A DNA stretch of 64,000 nt from Hymenobacter sp. DG25B (lineage in GTDB: Bacteria; Bacteroidota; Bacteroidia; Cytophagales; Hymenobacteraceae), in assembly GCF_000801315.1 (NCBI RefSeq), contig NZ_CP010054.1, positions 3,534,001 through 3,598,000 of the forward strand, written 5' to 3'. The notes beneath the pieces were generated by a model. That model searched no databases. It was not told the origin of the DNA and was given only the letters and a program-made list of their open reading frames with translations. How positions within the stretch are numbered: position 1 is the first letter of the stretch; every line of letters starts with the position of its first letter. The position numbers and the translations under genes were made by a program. This document shows, piece after piece, positions 1-8,464 of the stretch.

Positions 1-975
1 CGGGAGGCATTTCTGGGTGCCGGCATTACGGTAGCGGCCTGCTTTCTGCTGGTGTATCTATCGTTTGAAGCCCTGATTTTCCGAGAAGTCAACAACATCT
101 ACGCCGGGCTGGAGCTCATTAAGCGCAAGGAATTCCGCCGCCTCTCCAACAAATTCCTGTTCCGGCCGGAGCCGCTGAAGCGCATGCGGGACGAAATTCT
201 GCAGATGGCCGAGCGCAAGCAGCGCGAAATTGATGAGTTGCGCCGCCTGCAGGAGCTCCGCCGGGAGTTTCTGGCCGATGTATCGCACGAGCTGAAAACC
301 CCCATTTTCGCGGCCCAGGGCTTTGTGCACACTGTGCTGGAAGAAGGCAGCGAGATGGACGAGTTCATCCGGGACAAGTTTCTGCGCAAAGCAGCCAATA
401 GCCTGGATGCTTTGGATGGCCTGGTACAGGACCTCGTCACTATTTCGCAGCTGGAAAAAGGCGTTATTCGGATGCGCCGCAAGGTGTTTGATGTAGTAGA
501 GCTGGTACAGGAGCTATTTGAGTTGCTGGAGCAGAAAGCCGCCGAGCGGCATGTGCGCCTGGAACTGTTTCCGCCCATTACTCCACCGGGCGGCCTGCGC
601 GTGCTCGCCGACCGCAACCGCATCCGGCAGGTGCTCATCAACCTGATTGATAACGCCATAAAGCACGGCCGGGAGGGCGGGCACGTGGTAGTGAGCCTGC
701 ACGAAAGCGGTAAAAATGTACGCCTGGAAGTGCGCGACGACGGCGCCGGCATCCCCAAAGAGCACCAGCACCGCATTTTTGAGCGCTTCTACCGCATTGA
801 TAAAAGCCGCTCCCGCGACTCCGGCGGCTCCGGCCTGGGGCTGGCCATCAGCAAGCACATTGTGGAGGCACACAAGTCCAGCATTCGGGTGCACAGCGAG
901 GTGGGCCAGGGCACAGCGCTGGAGTTTAAGCTGCCCAAGCCCCGGAAAGCCGCCGCCCTGCAAAAGGAGGAGTAA
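1..975 (+). CDS. PhoR-like sensor histidine kinase (5' end outside window)
   Basis: C-terminal 324 residues of a two-component sensor kinase; the reading frame is open from base 1, so the true start is upstream and the internal GTG at 52 is not the start. The first ~25 residues are hydrophobic and look like the end of a membrane segment. A short linker leads into the HisKA domain with the H-box FLADVSHELKTPI (phospho-accepting His at about visible residue 96), then HATPase_c with N-box NLIDNAIKHG, G1 box DDGAGIP, F box IFERFYRID and G2 box GSGLGLAI. All catalytic boxes are intact. The family autophosphorylates on His and passes the phosphate to a response regulator, which is presumably encoded just upstream of the window. 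The PhoR-like assignment rests on box spelling; the signal sensed is unknown. Confidence 0.93.
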   Translation, partial: REAFLGAGITVAACFLLVYLSFEALIFREVNNIYAGLELIKRKEFRRLSNKFLFRPEPLKRMRDEILQMAERKQREIDELRRLQELRREFLADVSHELKTPIFAAQGFVHTVLEEGSEMDEFIRDKFLRKAANSLDALDGLVQDLVTISQLEKGVIRMRRKVFDVVELVQELFELLEQKAAERHVRLELFPPITPPGGLRVLADRNRIRQVLINLIDNAIKHGREGGHVVVSLHESGKNVRLEVRDDGAGIPKEHQHRIFERFYRIDKSRSRDSGGSGLGLAISKHIVEAHKSSIRVHSEVGQGTALEFKLPKPRKAAALQKEE

Positions 976-1019
976 GGAATACCCGTGGCCAGCACGGTAG
1001 GGCTTCGCGAACATTGCCG

Positions 1020-1027
1020 TACCTTTG
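1020..1027 (+). promoter_or_regulatory. Bacteroidota -7 promoter element (TACCTTTG) for the RluA gene
   Basis: TACCTTTG is a perfect match to the TAnnTTTG -7 box of Bacteroidota housekeeping promoters. It ends only nine bases before the ATG at 1037, so the transcript is expected to have almost no leader. No TTG is seen 19 bases upstream. Confidence 0.45.
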
Positions 1028-1036
1028 GGGCCTGTT

Positions 1037-1750
1037 ATGAAGCTACCCAATTTCAAGGATCTGATTTTGTTTGAGGACGAGGACTTCGTCGTCATCAACA
1101 AACCCCCGTTTTTAGCCACGCTGGATGAGCGGTTTGGCGGCGCCCCCAACATCCTGCGCCTGGCGCGCGAGGTGTACGACGATGTGCAGGCCTGCCACCG
1201 CCTCGACAAGGAAACCAGCGGCGCGCTGGCCCTGGCCAAAAACCCCGAAGCCTACCGCCACCTGGCCATGCAGTTTGAAAACCGCGAGGTGAAAAAGGTG
1301 TACCATGCCGTGGCCTGGGGCGTGCACCAGTACGATGGCCTGCGCGTAGACCGCAGCATTGAAACCACCACCAAAGGCAAAGCCCGGCTGGCCTTTAAGG
1401 GCAAGCCCGCCGTTACGCTGGTGCGCACCCTGGAAACCTTTGCCCGCCACACCCTGCTGGAGTGCCAGCCCATTACGGGCCGCATGCACCAAATCCGCTT
1501 GCACCTGATGTACCTGCAGGCCCCCATTGTGGGCGATACCATGTACGGCGGCGACGACTTCTATCTTTCCTCCCTCAAGAAGAAATTCAACATGAAGGAA
1601 GGCGAGGAAGAGCAGCCCTTTATCAAGCGCTTTGCCCTGCATGCCGCTAACCTCACGTTTGCCCGCCTCAACGGGGAAAGCATCACGGTGGAAGCCCCCT
1701 ACCCCAAAGACTTCCGCGTGCTGGTGGATACCATGCGGCAGTACGCTTAA
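1037..1750 (+). CDS. RluA/RluD-family RNA pseudouridine synthase
   Basis: 237 aa. Isomerises uridine to pseudouridine in rRNA or tRNA; the exact target cannot be told from sequence. The catalytic motif is CHRLDKETSGAL, with the Asp as nucleophile, and a later motif GRMHQIRLHL is typical of the family. There is no N-terminal S4 domain, so this is the short RluA-like form. ATG at 1037 is preferred over an in-frame TTG at 1025 because the -7 promoter element overlaps that TTG. It follows the histidine kinase by about 60 bases and seems to have its own promoter. Confidence 0.93.
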   Translation: MKLPNFKDLILFEDEDFVVINKPPFLATLDERFGGAPNILRLAREVYDDVQACHRLDKETSGALALAKNPEAYRHLAMQFENREVKKVYHAVAWGVHQYDGLRVDRSIETTTKGKARLAFKGKPAVTLVRTLETFARHTLLECQPITGRMHQIRLHLMYLQAPIVGDTMYGGDDFYLSSLKKKFNMKEGEEEQPFIKRFALHAANLTFARLNGESITVEAPYPKDFRVLVDTMRQYA

Positions 1751-1817
1751 GCTGCTACCAGACCTCCTTTCTATTTTTACCCGCTAGCTGATTAGTCGGG
1801 AGCCTATTTTTCGTGTT

Positions 1818-3038
1818 ATGCGGCTACGCGCTGGGTATTGGGTATTGGCCTTGTTTGTGCTGGCAGACCTGGTTTACTCCTTTATACAGAACTACCAGCT
1901 GCCCCTGGATGGCGACTTAGCCGCCATTGTGATGCCCGGCCCGGGCTATGCCCGCGTGCTGCAGGACCCATTTGGCTGGGCCGCCTTCACGCAGAACGCC
2001 CATTACGGGGCGCCCAACCGGTATTTCGCCCACGCGCTGCTATCAGGTTATTTCCGGCACGTACCGCTCTGGCTGCAGGCCTTCCTGTCGCCCATTGACA
2101 GCGTATATGCGGCAGCGGCCCTATTCAAAACCCTCACGCAGGCACTTTTGCTGTACGTGCTGGTGCAGTATAGCAAGGCCATAACCAAAAGCCAGCGCTA
2201 CGCGCGTTATTGGCTGGCGGCCGCGCTGTGGGTGCCGCTGTTCCAGGGTGCCGGCTATAATGGCCAGATGGGTATTATCGACCATTCTATCACCTACACC
2301 TGCTTTTACGCCTTTCCGCTCGTGCTGCTGCTATTCTGGCTGCTACCTTATTTCCGGGCAGCGGTGGGCAATGATACAGTTGGCCCGTTTACTGATTTGC
2401 AGGTAGTCGTGCTGGGGCTGATGGCCATTGTATTGGCCTTCAACGGGCCCGTCATTCCCGGCGCCATCGTGGTATTGGGCATTATGATACTGGTGGGCGC
2501 CGGCTATCATCTCTTTACCGGGGGTACTGCATCGGCCATTGTCAGCCGCCTGGGTGGGCGCCGGGGCATGGGCCTGCTGCTTTTTTTCGGGCTGCTGTGT
2601 TTGTACTCCCTGTACATTGGGCGCAACAATTCCGAAAATCCGGTGGACGGCCCCACTCTGTGGGAGCGTTATAAACTACTGCCGCTGGGGGTTTTCTATC
2701 AGGTAACGGGCAAGCTGGGACTACCCCTGCTGTTGCTCTTTTGCCTGCTCAACAACCAACTGCTCAAGCGCTTTTTACCGGACCACGCGGCGGCCCGGCA
2801 CCTGCGGATGGTGCTCCGCTGGGTGGGCTGGTTTGCGCTGGGCTATGTGCTGCTGCTGCCGCTGGGCGGCTACCGCGTGTACCGCCCCTATTTGCTCCGC
2901 CGGGATACCGTGCTCCCCGTCATTCTGGCTTTGGTGGCTTTCTATGGCATTTCTTCCTATTACCTGCTCACTTACCTGCCGGCCCGGGCCAAAGCCTGGT
3001 ATGCCGGGGCGGTGCTGGTATTCGGGGTATTTTTATGA
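1818..3038 (+). CDS. Polytopic membrane protein, function unknown
   Basis: 406 aa with roughly ten hydrophobic segments, starting with one at about residues 8-25 and followed by a periplasmic stretch rich in aromatic residues (FGWAAFTQNAHYG, residues ~55-70). The general layout, with a large first loop and many spaced helices, resembles glycosyltransferase-C-like or other integral membrane proteins, but I see no motif that names a family. The stop codon overlaps the start of the next small gene (ATGA), so the two are probably translated together. Confidence 0.8.
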   Translation: MRLRAGYWVLALFVLADLVYSFIQNYQLPLDGDLAAIVMPGPGYARVLQDPFGWAAFTQNAHYGAPNRYFAHALLSGYFRHVPLWLQAFLSPIDSVYAAAALFKTLTQALLLYVLVQYSKAITKSQRYARYWLAAALWVPLFQGAGYNGQMGIIDHSITYTCFYAFPLVLLLFWLLPYFRAAVGNDTVGPFTDLQVVVLGLMAIVLAFNGPVIPGAIVVLGIMILVGAGYHLFTGGTASAIVSRLGGRRGMGLLLFFGLLCLYSLYIGRNNSENPVDGPTLWERYKLLPLGVFYQVTGKLGLPLLLLFCLLNNQLLKRFLPDHAAARHLRMVLRWVGWFALGYVLLLPLGGYRVYRPYLLRRDTVLPVILALVAFYGISSYYLLTYLPARAKAWYAGAVLVFGVFL

Positions 3039-3283
3039 ACGCCGATAAGATCCGGCTGAATGAGAATAACACCTGTGAGCGGGCGGCCCTGCAGCAGCTG
3101 GCCGGCAGCCAGGCCCCGGTAGAACATTTACCGGCCAGCTGCCCCGTTATGGCCTGGCAGCCGATTACGGATGCCAATGCCTCGGGGCTGAACGCGGAGC
3201 TGCTGCAGCACTGGCGTATTACGGAGCGGTTGGCGTTGTATGACCAAGTTAATTCCACCGGCCAAGTGTTTCAGGGACAATAA
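3035..3283 (+). CDS. Small protein translationally coupled to the upstream membrane protein
   Basis: 82 aa, starting at an ATG whose last A is part of the upstream TGA (ATGA overlap at 3035-3038), a standard sign of translational coupling. The protein is soluble, slightly acidic, with three Cys (residues 14, 36 and others near the N-terminus) and no signal peptide or membrane segment. I do not recognise a family. The ATGA overlap and the adjacent promoter for rplM immediately after its stop support a real gene that ends the upstream operon. Confidence 0.6.
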   Translation: MNADKIRLNENNTCERAALQQLAGSQAPVEHLPASCPVMAWQPITDANASGLNAELLQHWRITERLALYDQVNSTGQVFQGQ

Positions 3284-3295
3284 TTAGCCAACGGC

Positions 3296-3325
3296 TTGCA
3301 TTTTGCCTGAAAGGCGGTAACTTTG
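3296..3325 (+). promoter_or_regulatory. Consensus Bacteroidota promoter for rplM-rpsI-rpsB
   Basis: TTG at 3296-3298, a spacer of exactly 19 bases, then TAACTTTG at 3318-3325. This is the complete TTG-N19-TAnnTTTG consensus of the Bacteroidota primary sigma factor and the best promoter in the window. It gives an rplM leader of about 60 nt. Confidence 0.75.
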
Positions 3326-3389
3326 TGTCCGTTTTTGCCGGACCGTGTTCGGTTTCCTTCTCATTTCCAAACGCTTACCCCCTTCCCCA

Positions 3390-3842
3390 ATGGATCATCT
3401 GAGCTTCAAGACGGTATCCGTCAACAAAGCCAACGCCGATAAGGCCTGGGTTGTGGTTGATGCCAGTGTTGCGCCGCTGGGCCGTCTGGCCAGCCAGATT
3501 GCCAACATGCTGCGTGGCAAGCACAAGCCATCGTTCACGCCCAACTCCGACTGCGGCGACAACGTCATCGTTATCAACGCCGACAAGCTGCGCGTGACTG
3601 GTAAAAAGATGACCGACAAAATCTACATCTCGCACTCGGGCTACCCCGGCGGTCAGAAGCGCATTAACCTGCGTGATAAGAAAGCCAAAAACTCGGCCAG
3701 CGTGATTGAGCACGCCGTGAAGGGCATGCTGCAGGGCAACCGCCTGGGCCGCGAGCAATTCCGCAACCTGTTCGTGTATGCCGGTGCTGAACACCCACAC
3801 GAAGCCCAGCAGCCGAAAGCTGTTGAACTGACGAACCTCTAA
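3390..3842 (+). CDS. rplM: 50S ribosomal protein L13
   Basis: 150 aa. Large-subunit assembly protein. The L13 fold is evident from WVVVDASVAPLGRLASQIA, LRGKHKPSFTPNSDCGDNV and the C-terminal GAEHPHEAQQP signature. ATG at 3390 is chosen: the frame is open further upstream to 3345, but that would add 15 residues foreign to the family and lie in the leader. First gene of the rplM-rpsI-rpsB cluster, transcribed from the consensus promoter at 3296-3325. Confidence 0.98.
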   Translation: MDHLSFKTVSVNKANADKAWVVVDASVAPLGRLASQIANMLRGKHKPSFTPNSDCGDNVIVINADKLRVTGKKMTDKIYISHSGYPGGQKRINLRDKKAKNSASVIEHAVKGMLQGNRLGREQFRNLFVYAGAEHPHEAQQPKAVELTNL

Positions 3843-3882
3843 GCCGTAACAGGCTTCACTGTTTTCTCTAACCTTTCTATTA

Positions 3883-4269
3883 ATGGAAATCTCCAACACC
3901 TCTGGTAGAAGAAAAACCTCGGTGGCTCGCATTTACATGCAAGCCGGGCAAGGGAATATCACTATCAACGGCCGGGAAATGAAAGCCTATTTTGGCAATG
4001 AACTCCTGGAAAACATCGTGAACCAGCCTTTCGCTACCCTCGAGCAACTCGGGCAGTACGACGTGAAGGTGAACGTGCGCGGTGGTGGCATCTCGGCTCA
4101 GGCTGAAGCCATCCGTCTGGCCATCTCGAAAGCCCTGGTGGGCGACAACGCGGAGGCTCGCCCCGCGCTGAAGAAAGAAGGCTTCCTGACCCGTGACCCG
4201 CGCATGGTGGAACGTAAGAAATTCGGTAAGCGCAAAGCTCGTCGTTCGTTCCAGTTCTCGAAACGCTAA
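3883..4269 (+). CDS. rpsI: 30S ribosomal protein S9
   Basis: 128 aa. Small-subunit head protein whose basic C-terminal tail reaches the P-site tRNA. Recognised from TSGRRKTSVARIYMQAGQG at the N-terminus, GGGISAQAEAIRLAISKAL in the middle, and the tail KKFGKRKARRSFQFSKR with terminal Arg. The rplM-rpsI pair is nearly universal; here the gap is 40 bases. Confidence 0.98.
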   Translation: MEISNTSGRRKTSVARIYMQAGQGNITINGREMKAYFGNELLENIVNQPFATLEQLGQYDVKVNVRGGGISAQAEAIRLAISKALVGDNAEARPALKKEGFLTRDPRMVERKKFGKRKARRSFQFSKR

Positions 4270-4290
4270 TCTTCCAGAGGAACCCCTATC

Positions 4291-5058
4291 ATGGCTCAGA
4301 CCACCACATATAAAGAACTGCTGGACGCCGGTGCCCACTTTGGTCACCTTACGCGCAAGTGGGACCCGAAAATGGCGCCGTACATCTTCATGGAGAAGAA
4401 CGGCATCCATATCATTGACCTGAACAAAACGCTGGTTTCTCTGGAGCAGGCGTCCAATGCTATCCGCAACATCGCCAAGAGCGGCCGGAAAGTATTGTTC
4501 GTAGCTACCAAGAAGCAGGCGCAGGAAATTGTAACCGAAGAGGCTAAGCGCCTGAAAATGCCATTCGTTACCGACCGGTGGTTGGGTGGTATGCTCACTA
4601 ACTTCGCTACGGTTCGCAAGTCCCTGAAGAAAATGAGCACCATTGACAAAATGGTGAAGGAAAACACGGCCTACGCCGCTCTCGCTAAGCGTGAGCGTCT
4701 GATGCTCTCCCGTGAGCGGGAGAAGCTGGAGCGTGTACTGGGCGGCATTGCCGATCTAAGCCGCCTCCCCGCTGCTCTGTTCGTAATTGACGTGAAGCGT
4801 GAGCACATTGCCGTGAAAGAAGCTCAGAAACTGGGCATTCCGGTATTCGCTATCTGCGACACCAACTCGAACCCCGAGCTCGTAGACTTCCCAATCCCAG
4901 CTAACGACGACGCTTCTAAGTCTATCCAGCTCATCGTGAGCGTAATGGGTAAGGCCATGGAAGAAGGCCTGTCGGAGCGCAAGGTGGACAAAGAGGAAGC
5001 CGACAAGAAGCAGTCGGAAGATGAAGGCATCAAAGAAAAACAGTCGGCCGAAGAATAG
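4291..5058 (+). CDS. rpsB: 30S ribosomal protein S2
   Basis: 255 aa. Binds the small subunit late in assembly and helps place S1. Family motifs include LLDAGAHFGHLTRKWDPKM near the N-terminus, DRWLGGMLTNFATV and ICDTNSNPELVDFPIPANDD. The C-terminal ~30 residues are Lys/Glu-rich and unstructured, as often in Bacteroidota. It lies 21 bases after rpsI and is likely co-transcribed. A terminator-like hairpin separates it from tsf. Confidence 0.98.
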   Translation: MAQTTTYKELLDAGAHFGHLTRKWDPKMAPYIFMEKNGIHIIDLNKTLVSLEQASNAIRNIAKSGRKVLFVATKKQAQEIVTEEAKRLKMPFVTDRWLGGMLTNFATVRKSLKKMSTIDKMVKENTAYAALAKRERLMLSREREKLERVLGGIADLSRLPAALFVIDVKREHIAVKEAQKLGIPVFAICDTNSNPELVDFPIPANDDASKSIQLIVSVMGKAMEEGLSERKVDKEEADKKQSEDEGIKEKQSAEE

Positions 5059-5080
5059 GCTTCTGTAGATAATTGAGAAG

Positions 5081-5124
5081 AGGGGAACATGCGAAGCACT
5101 TGGCTCCGGTGTTCCCTTTTTCTT
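5081..5124 (+). terminator. Intrinsic terminator or attenuator between rpsB and tsf
   Basis: Stem AGGGGAACA / TGTTCCCTT (one mismatch) with a 20-base loop, followed by TTTTTCTTT. It could end the rplM-rpsI-rpsB transcript or reduce read-through into tsf. Confidence 0.55.
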
Positions 5125-5208
5125 TAACTCCGGAGGCACTGCCCGCCTGATTGGTGGCACCCCTCCTACCCCGGAATTACTCATCTCACCCTCATACAAC
5201 TCACAACA

Positions 5209-6045
5209 ATGGCCGCAATTACTGCCGCAGACGTGAACAAGCTCCGCACCATGACTGGCGCGGGCATGATGGATTGCAAAAAAGCCCTGACCGAAGCCGA
5301 TGGCGACTTCGAGGCTGCTCGTGACATTCTGCGTAAGCAGGGTCAGAAAATTGCTGACAAGCGTGCTGAAAACGAAACGTCGGAAGGCTTTGTAGCCGTG
5401 AACGTAAGCGAAGATGGCACCAACGGCAAACTGGTAGCTCTGGCCTGCGAAACCGAATCGGTGGCGAAAGTGGCGAACTTCCGCGAGCTGGTTCAGCGCA
5501 TTCTGGACGCCGCCGTGCGTACCAACGCTACTTCGAAAGAAGAGCTGCTGGCTACCAAGGAAGAGGATGGCCTGACCATTCAGGAGCACATCACCGACCT
5601 GATGGGCAAAATCGGCGAGAAGCTGGACCTGACCTATGCTACCCTCACTGCTGAGAAAGTAGCTTCCTACATCCACTCAGACAGCAAGAAAGGTGTACTT
5701 GTAGGCCTGAAGAACGTGGGTAGCGCTGATACCGCTGCGCTGGGCCGCGACGTAGCGATGCAAATTGTAGCCATGAAGCCCGTTGCCGTTGACAAAGACG
5801 GTGTGGATTCGGCTATTGCTGAGCGCGAAATTGAAATCGGCAAAGAGCAGGCGCGTGCCGAAGGCAAGCCCGAGGCTATGCTGGAGAAAATTGCCCAAGG
5901 CAAGCTGAACAAGTTCTACAAGGAGAATACCCTGCTGAACCAGGAGTTCGTGAAAGACAACTCGATGACCATCGCTCAGCTGCTCGACAAAGCGTCGAAA
6001 GGCATGACCGTATCGGACTTCAAGCGGGTGGCTATTGGTGCCTAA
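5209..6045 (+). CDS. tsf: Translation elongation factor Ts
   Basis: 278 aa. Guanine nucleotide exchange factor for EF-Tu. The N-terminal UBA-like region has VNKLRTMTGAGMMDCKKAL, the family signature, and the core contains the TDFV-type element in shortened form followed by the dimerisation domain. The C-terminal VKDNSMTIAQLL is typical. Gene order rpsB-tsf is conserved in bacteria. A strong terminator follows 17 bases after the stop. Confidence 0.98.
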   Translation: MAAITAADVNKLRTMTGAGMMDCKKALTEADGDFEAARDILRKQGQKIADKRAENETSEGFVAVNVSEDGTNGKLVALACETESVAKVANFRELVQRILDAAVRTNATSKEELLATKEEDGLTIQEHITDLMGKIGEKLDLTYATLTAEKVASYIHSDSKKGVLVGLKNVGSADTAALGRDVAMQIVAMKPVAVDKDGVDSAIAEREIEIGKEQARAEGKPEAMLEKIAQGKLNKFYKENTLLNQEFVKDNSMTIAQLLDKASKGMTVSDFKRVAIGA

Positions 6046-6062
6046 GCTTTGAGTTTAGAGTT

Positions 6063-6100
6063 AAAAAAGCCCCGCTGGCATCTGCCGGCGGGGCTTTTTT
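6063..6100. terminator. Strong bidirectional intrinsic terminator after tsf
   Basis: A13-bp stem AAAAAAGCCCCGC / GCGGGGCTTTTTT with further pairing inside, flanked by A and T runs, so it can act in both directions. It ends tsf. Confidence 0.9.
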
Positions 6101-6105
6101 GTGTG

Positions 6106-6215
6106 GCGCGAAGCTTCGGCTTCGCGTATGAGCGCAGCGAATAACAGGCGTATGCTGACGTATGGTCTACGCGTAGGAACTCGCGTTGCTCGTACGCGAA
6201 GCCGGAGCTTCGCGC
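6106..6215. repeat. Dispersed palindromic element, family 1, copy A
   Basis: Outer arms 6106-6133 and 6188-6215 are 28 bases each and pair with two mismatches (GAAGCTTCGGCTTCGCG on the left). The 54-base centre contains CGTATGCTGACGT and the perfect palindrome CTACGCGTAG. Copy B at 31992-32094 has the same architecture and orientation and most of the same sequence. No coding potential. It sits directly between the tsf terminator and the 3' end of the DUF3089 gene. Confidence 0.85.
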
Positions 6216-6224
6216 TACTACTTA

Positions 6225-7277
6225 CTACTGGCTATTTCGGAACGCCTGCACCCGCGCCGCCGCATTCTGCCGCACGTTTAGGTAGAACAAGCTGTAATCG
6301 GCAATGTGGAAGGAATGGCGCAGCTCCGGGCGGCCGGGCAGCAGGAAGCGCGGGTAGCCAATGGGTTTGGGCGCGTGCACCCACACAATGCCATCGTGCA
6401 CTTTGGCATCTACTACCTGTGGGTCTATCTTATCGAAGTCGAAGCGTACGCCGCCTTTGTTCAGGCTGGCGGGGGCCGTTACGGTGTCACGCGTCCAGGT
6501 AAGCGGGTTTACGGCGGTGGAGCCGCGGAAGGGCTCATACTCGTTGCCCCACTCGGCAGTATTCCAACTGATGTAGCAGCCGGTTTGAGTGGAGTCTTCA
6601 CAGGGTTTTAGAGCCTGATACTCGTTTTCCTTTACCTTATATCCTACCAGATAAGCGGCTACCAACTGCTTGCGGAGCTGTGGGCTGGTATCAAAAAACT
6701 CATGCAGCAGCCGCGTGGCGTGAAAGGTACCCTGGCTATGGCTGGCAATAATGATAGGCCGACCCTGGTTGTAGTGCGCGAGGTAATACTGAAACGCGGT
6801 CTTCACATCGGTATACGCCAGGTTGAGGGCCTGCTCTCCATTGGTATCCTGCGTATCAAAAAACGAAAACAGCGTGGCTTGCCGGTAGCGCGGTGCATAA
6901 ATGCGGCCCGCGGCGTTGAAAACACTGGCCTGCTTCCGGATGGTGCTGTTATCGGTAAAGCGGTTCAATGACTCATTCGTGATATCCGCATTCCAGGAAC
7001 CGCGCCGGAAATAGGTGGTGGGGTGCACGAAAAACACATCGGCCGTGGCCTGAGCCTGCTCGTCGCGCAAGCCGCTGTTTTTGGGCACAGCATCAGCGGA
7101 GTCACGACGCTCGGGCAGGGCAGCCCAGTTAGCAGGCAGAGAATAATCAGGCGAGGCGGGCGGCGTGTAGGCCGCAAAGCTTTTGCCCGGCTGAATGACT
7201 TTGATGCACCCGGCGCTGGCCAGGAGCAACAGCGCGACGGCCACCCGGGCGGGCTTAACAAGTAAAAGCAAGCGCAT
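6225..7277 (-). CDS. DUF3089 alpha/beta-hydrolase-like lipoprotein
   Basis: 350 aa from the ATG at 7277 (an in-frame GTG at 7298 would add seven residues before the signal sequence). The N-terminus is a signal peptide ending LLLLASAGC, so it is probably a lipoprotein. The DUF3089 signature is visible: DVFFVHPTTYF, then ASHSQGTFHATRLL containing the G-x-S-x-G-like nucleophile elbow SHSQG. The family is a predicted serine hydrolase of unknown substrate. Last gene of a minus-strand run of four envelope or unknown genes; 27 bases after the SHOCT gene stop. Confidence 0.85.
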   Translation of the reverse strand: MRLLLLVKPARVAVALLLLASAGCIKVIQPGKSFAAYTPPASPDYSLPANWAALPERRDSADAVPKNSGLRDEQAQATADVFFVHPTTYFRRGSWNADITNESLNRFTDNSTIRKQASVFNAAGRIYAPRYRQATLFSFFDTQDTNGEQALNLAYTDVKTAFQYYLAHYNQGRPIIIASHSQGTFHATRLLHEFFDTSPQLRKQLVAAYLVGYKVKENEYQALKPCEDSTQTGCYISWNTAEWGNEYEPFRGSTAVNPLTWTRDTVTAPASLNKGGVRFDFDKIDPQVVDAKVHDGIVWVHAPKPIGYPRFLLPGRPELRHSFHIADYSLFYLNVRQNAAARVQAFRNSQ

Positions 7278-7304
7278 AGAGAAGCGTGAAATCAACACCG
7301 GCGG

Positions 7305-8411
7305 TTAGTCGGTGAAGGTGTTTTCCAGCAGCCGTTCCTGGCGCAGGTATACAATTTTCAGGTTGCGGTTGAAGCGTACGCGCACCTGGGCGGTGGTTTG
7401 CTGGTGCTGCTGCCGCGACACCCGGAAGGCCCGACTTTTCTCGCGGTAGGTTACCACGCGGCTACCATCGTTGGTTTCGGGCCCAATCTGCAGGGTACCC
7501 GGCTCGATGATGGTTTCAGCTTCCTGAAACTCGGGAAAGTGAGATTTGGCCAGCTCGGCCTCAATGGCGGCGGGCGTAGTATTCTGCTGGGTGTAAAACC
7601 GCTCTACCTGCCCGGCAAAGTGCTGAGAAGCATTAAACGGAGCCGCTTTCAAATCCTCGTAATAAGCGTTTAAGGCACTCTGTACCTGGGTGCGCAAATC
7701 GGCATCTACGGGAGCAGCAGCAGGCGCTGGTGAGGCCGTGGGGGTGGGTTGCGTGGCCGGTTGCGTCACCGAATCAGCAGCAGTAGTAACGGCCGGCGGT
7801 GGAGTGGCCGGCACAACCCGCACGGTTTCCGGCGCTGCTGCCGGCGGAAGCTCAATCTGCTCGGCCTGGGGTCCTTCTTCCGGGTGCACGGCTACGGAAT
7901 CGGCGGGGCTTTGGGAAATGCTGGTCAGGTGCTCTGATTCGCGGGAGCCCATGGCCAGATACAGCACCAAGCCCAGCAGGGCCACAATTCCCCCAATAAT
8001 CAGCACCAGCGCCAGCGGGTTGCGCGGCGGCGTGGTTTCCGGGCTGTTATCAACCGGTAGCTCCGTAGTAGGCTCGTAGGGGTTTTCGGCGGTAGGTGAA
8101 GTCCCGGGCCGGCCGGCAATAATGGGGTGGTTGAAGCTCTCGGCCGGGGTAGCGGGTGCCTGCGGCGGCAGAGGCGCTACCGGCGTGGGCTCTTCACCTA
8201 GCACGAAAGGGCGCAATAAAGGGTCCTCCACGGGTACCGGAATGCTGGTTTCCGTGGGTTCCTTAACCGGGGCGGCAGGCTCGGCGGCATTGCCTTCGCT
8301 GAACAGCAGCTTGCGCTTCAGGGTATCAAATTCCTGCTGGGTGATGGTGCCGGCATCGAGCCACTCTTTGAGCTGGCGCAGGGTGTCGAGCGGGGAAGGA
8401 TCTTGGGGCAT
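7305..8411 (-). CDS. SHOCT-domain membrane protein with NTF2-like C-terminal region
   Basis: 368 aa. Residues ~5-35 form a SHOCT domain (LRQLKEWLDAGTITQQEFDTLKRKLL), a short helical element normally found at protein C-termini and here at the N-terminus. A Pro/Ala-rich cytoplasmic linker is followed by one membrane helix (~residues 130-155, LALVLIIGGIVALLGLVLYL), a long Pro/Ala/Thr-rich linker and a C-terminal ~130-residue globular domain starting LRTQVQSALNAYYEDL that looks like a cystatin/NTF2-type fold. Family not named beyond SHOCT. It is preceded by an exported coiled-coil protein gene and followed closely by the DUF3089 lipoprotein gene. Confidence 0.8.
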   Translation of the reverse strand: MPQDPSPLDTLRQLKEWLDAGTITQQEFDTLKRKLLFSEGNAAEPAAPVKEPTETSIPVPVEDPLLRPFVLGEEPTPVAPLPPQAPATPAESFNHPIIAGRPGTSPTAENPYEPTTELPVDNSPETTPPRNPLALVLIIGGIVALLGLVLYLAMGSRESEHLTSISQSPADSVAVHPEEGPQAEQIELPPAAAPETVRVVPATPPPAVTTAADSVTQPATQPTPTASPAPAAAPVDADLRTQVQSALNAYYEDLKAAPFNASQHFAGQVERFYTQQNTTPAAIEAELAKSHFPEFQEAETIIEPGTLQIGPETNDGSRVVTYREKSRAFRVSRQQHQQTTAQVRVRFNRNLKIVYLRQERLLENTFTD

Positions 8412-8464
8412 GGCACAATGGGTACCGCGCTACGCCCAAGCGGGCGCGCCGGTGAGCGGGAGCT

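Noticed and set aside
4756..5676. A 306-codon minus-strand ORF antisense to rpsB and tsf
   Set aside because: The overlapping ribosomal genes are certain; this is an open shadow frame across their gap.
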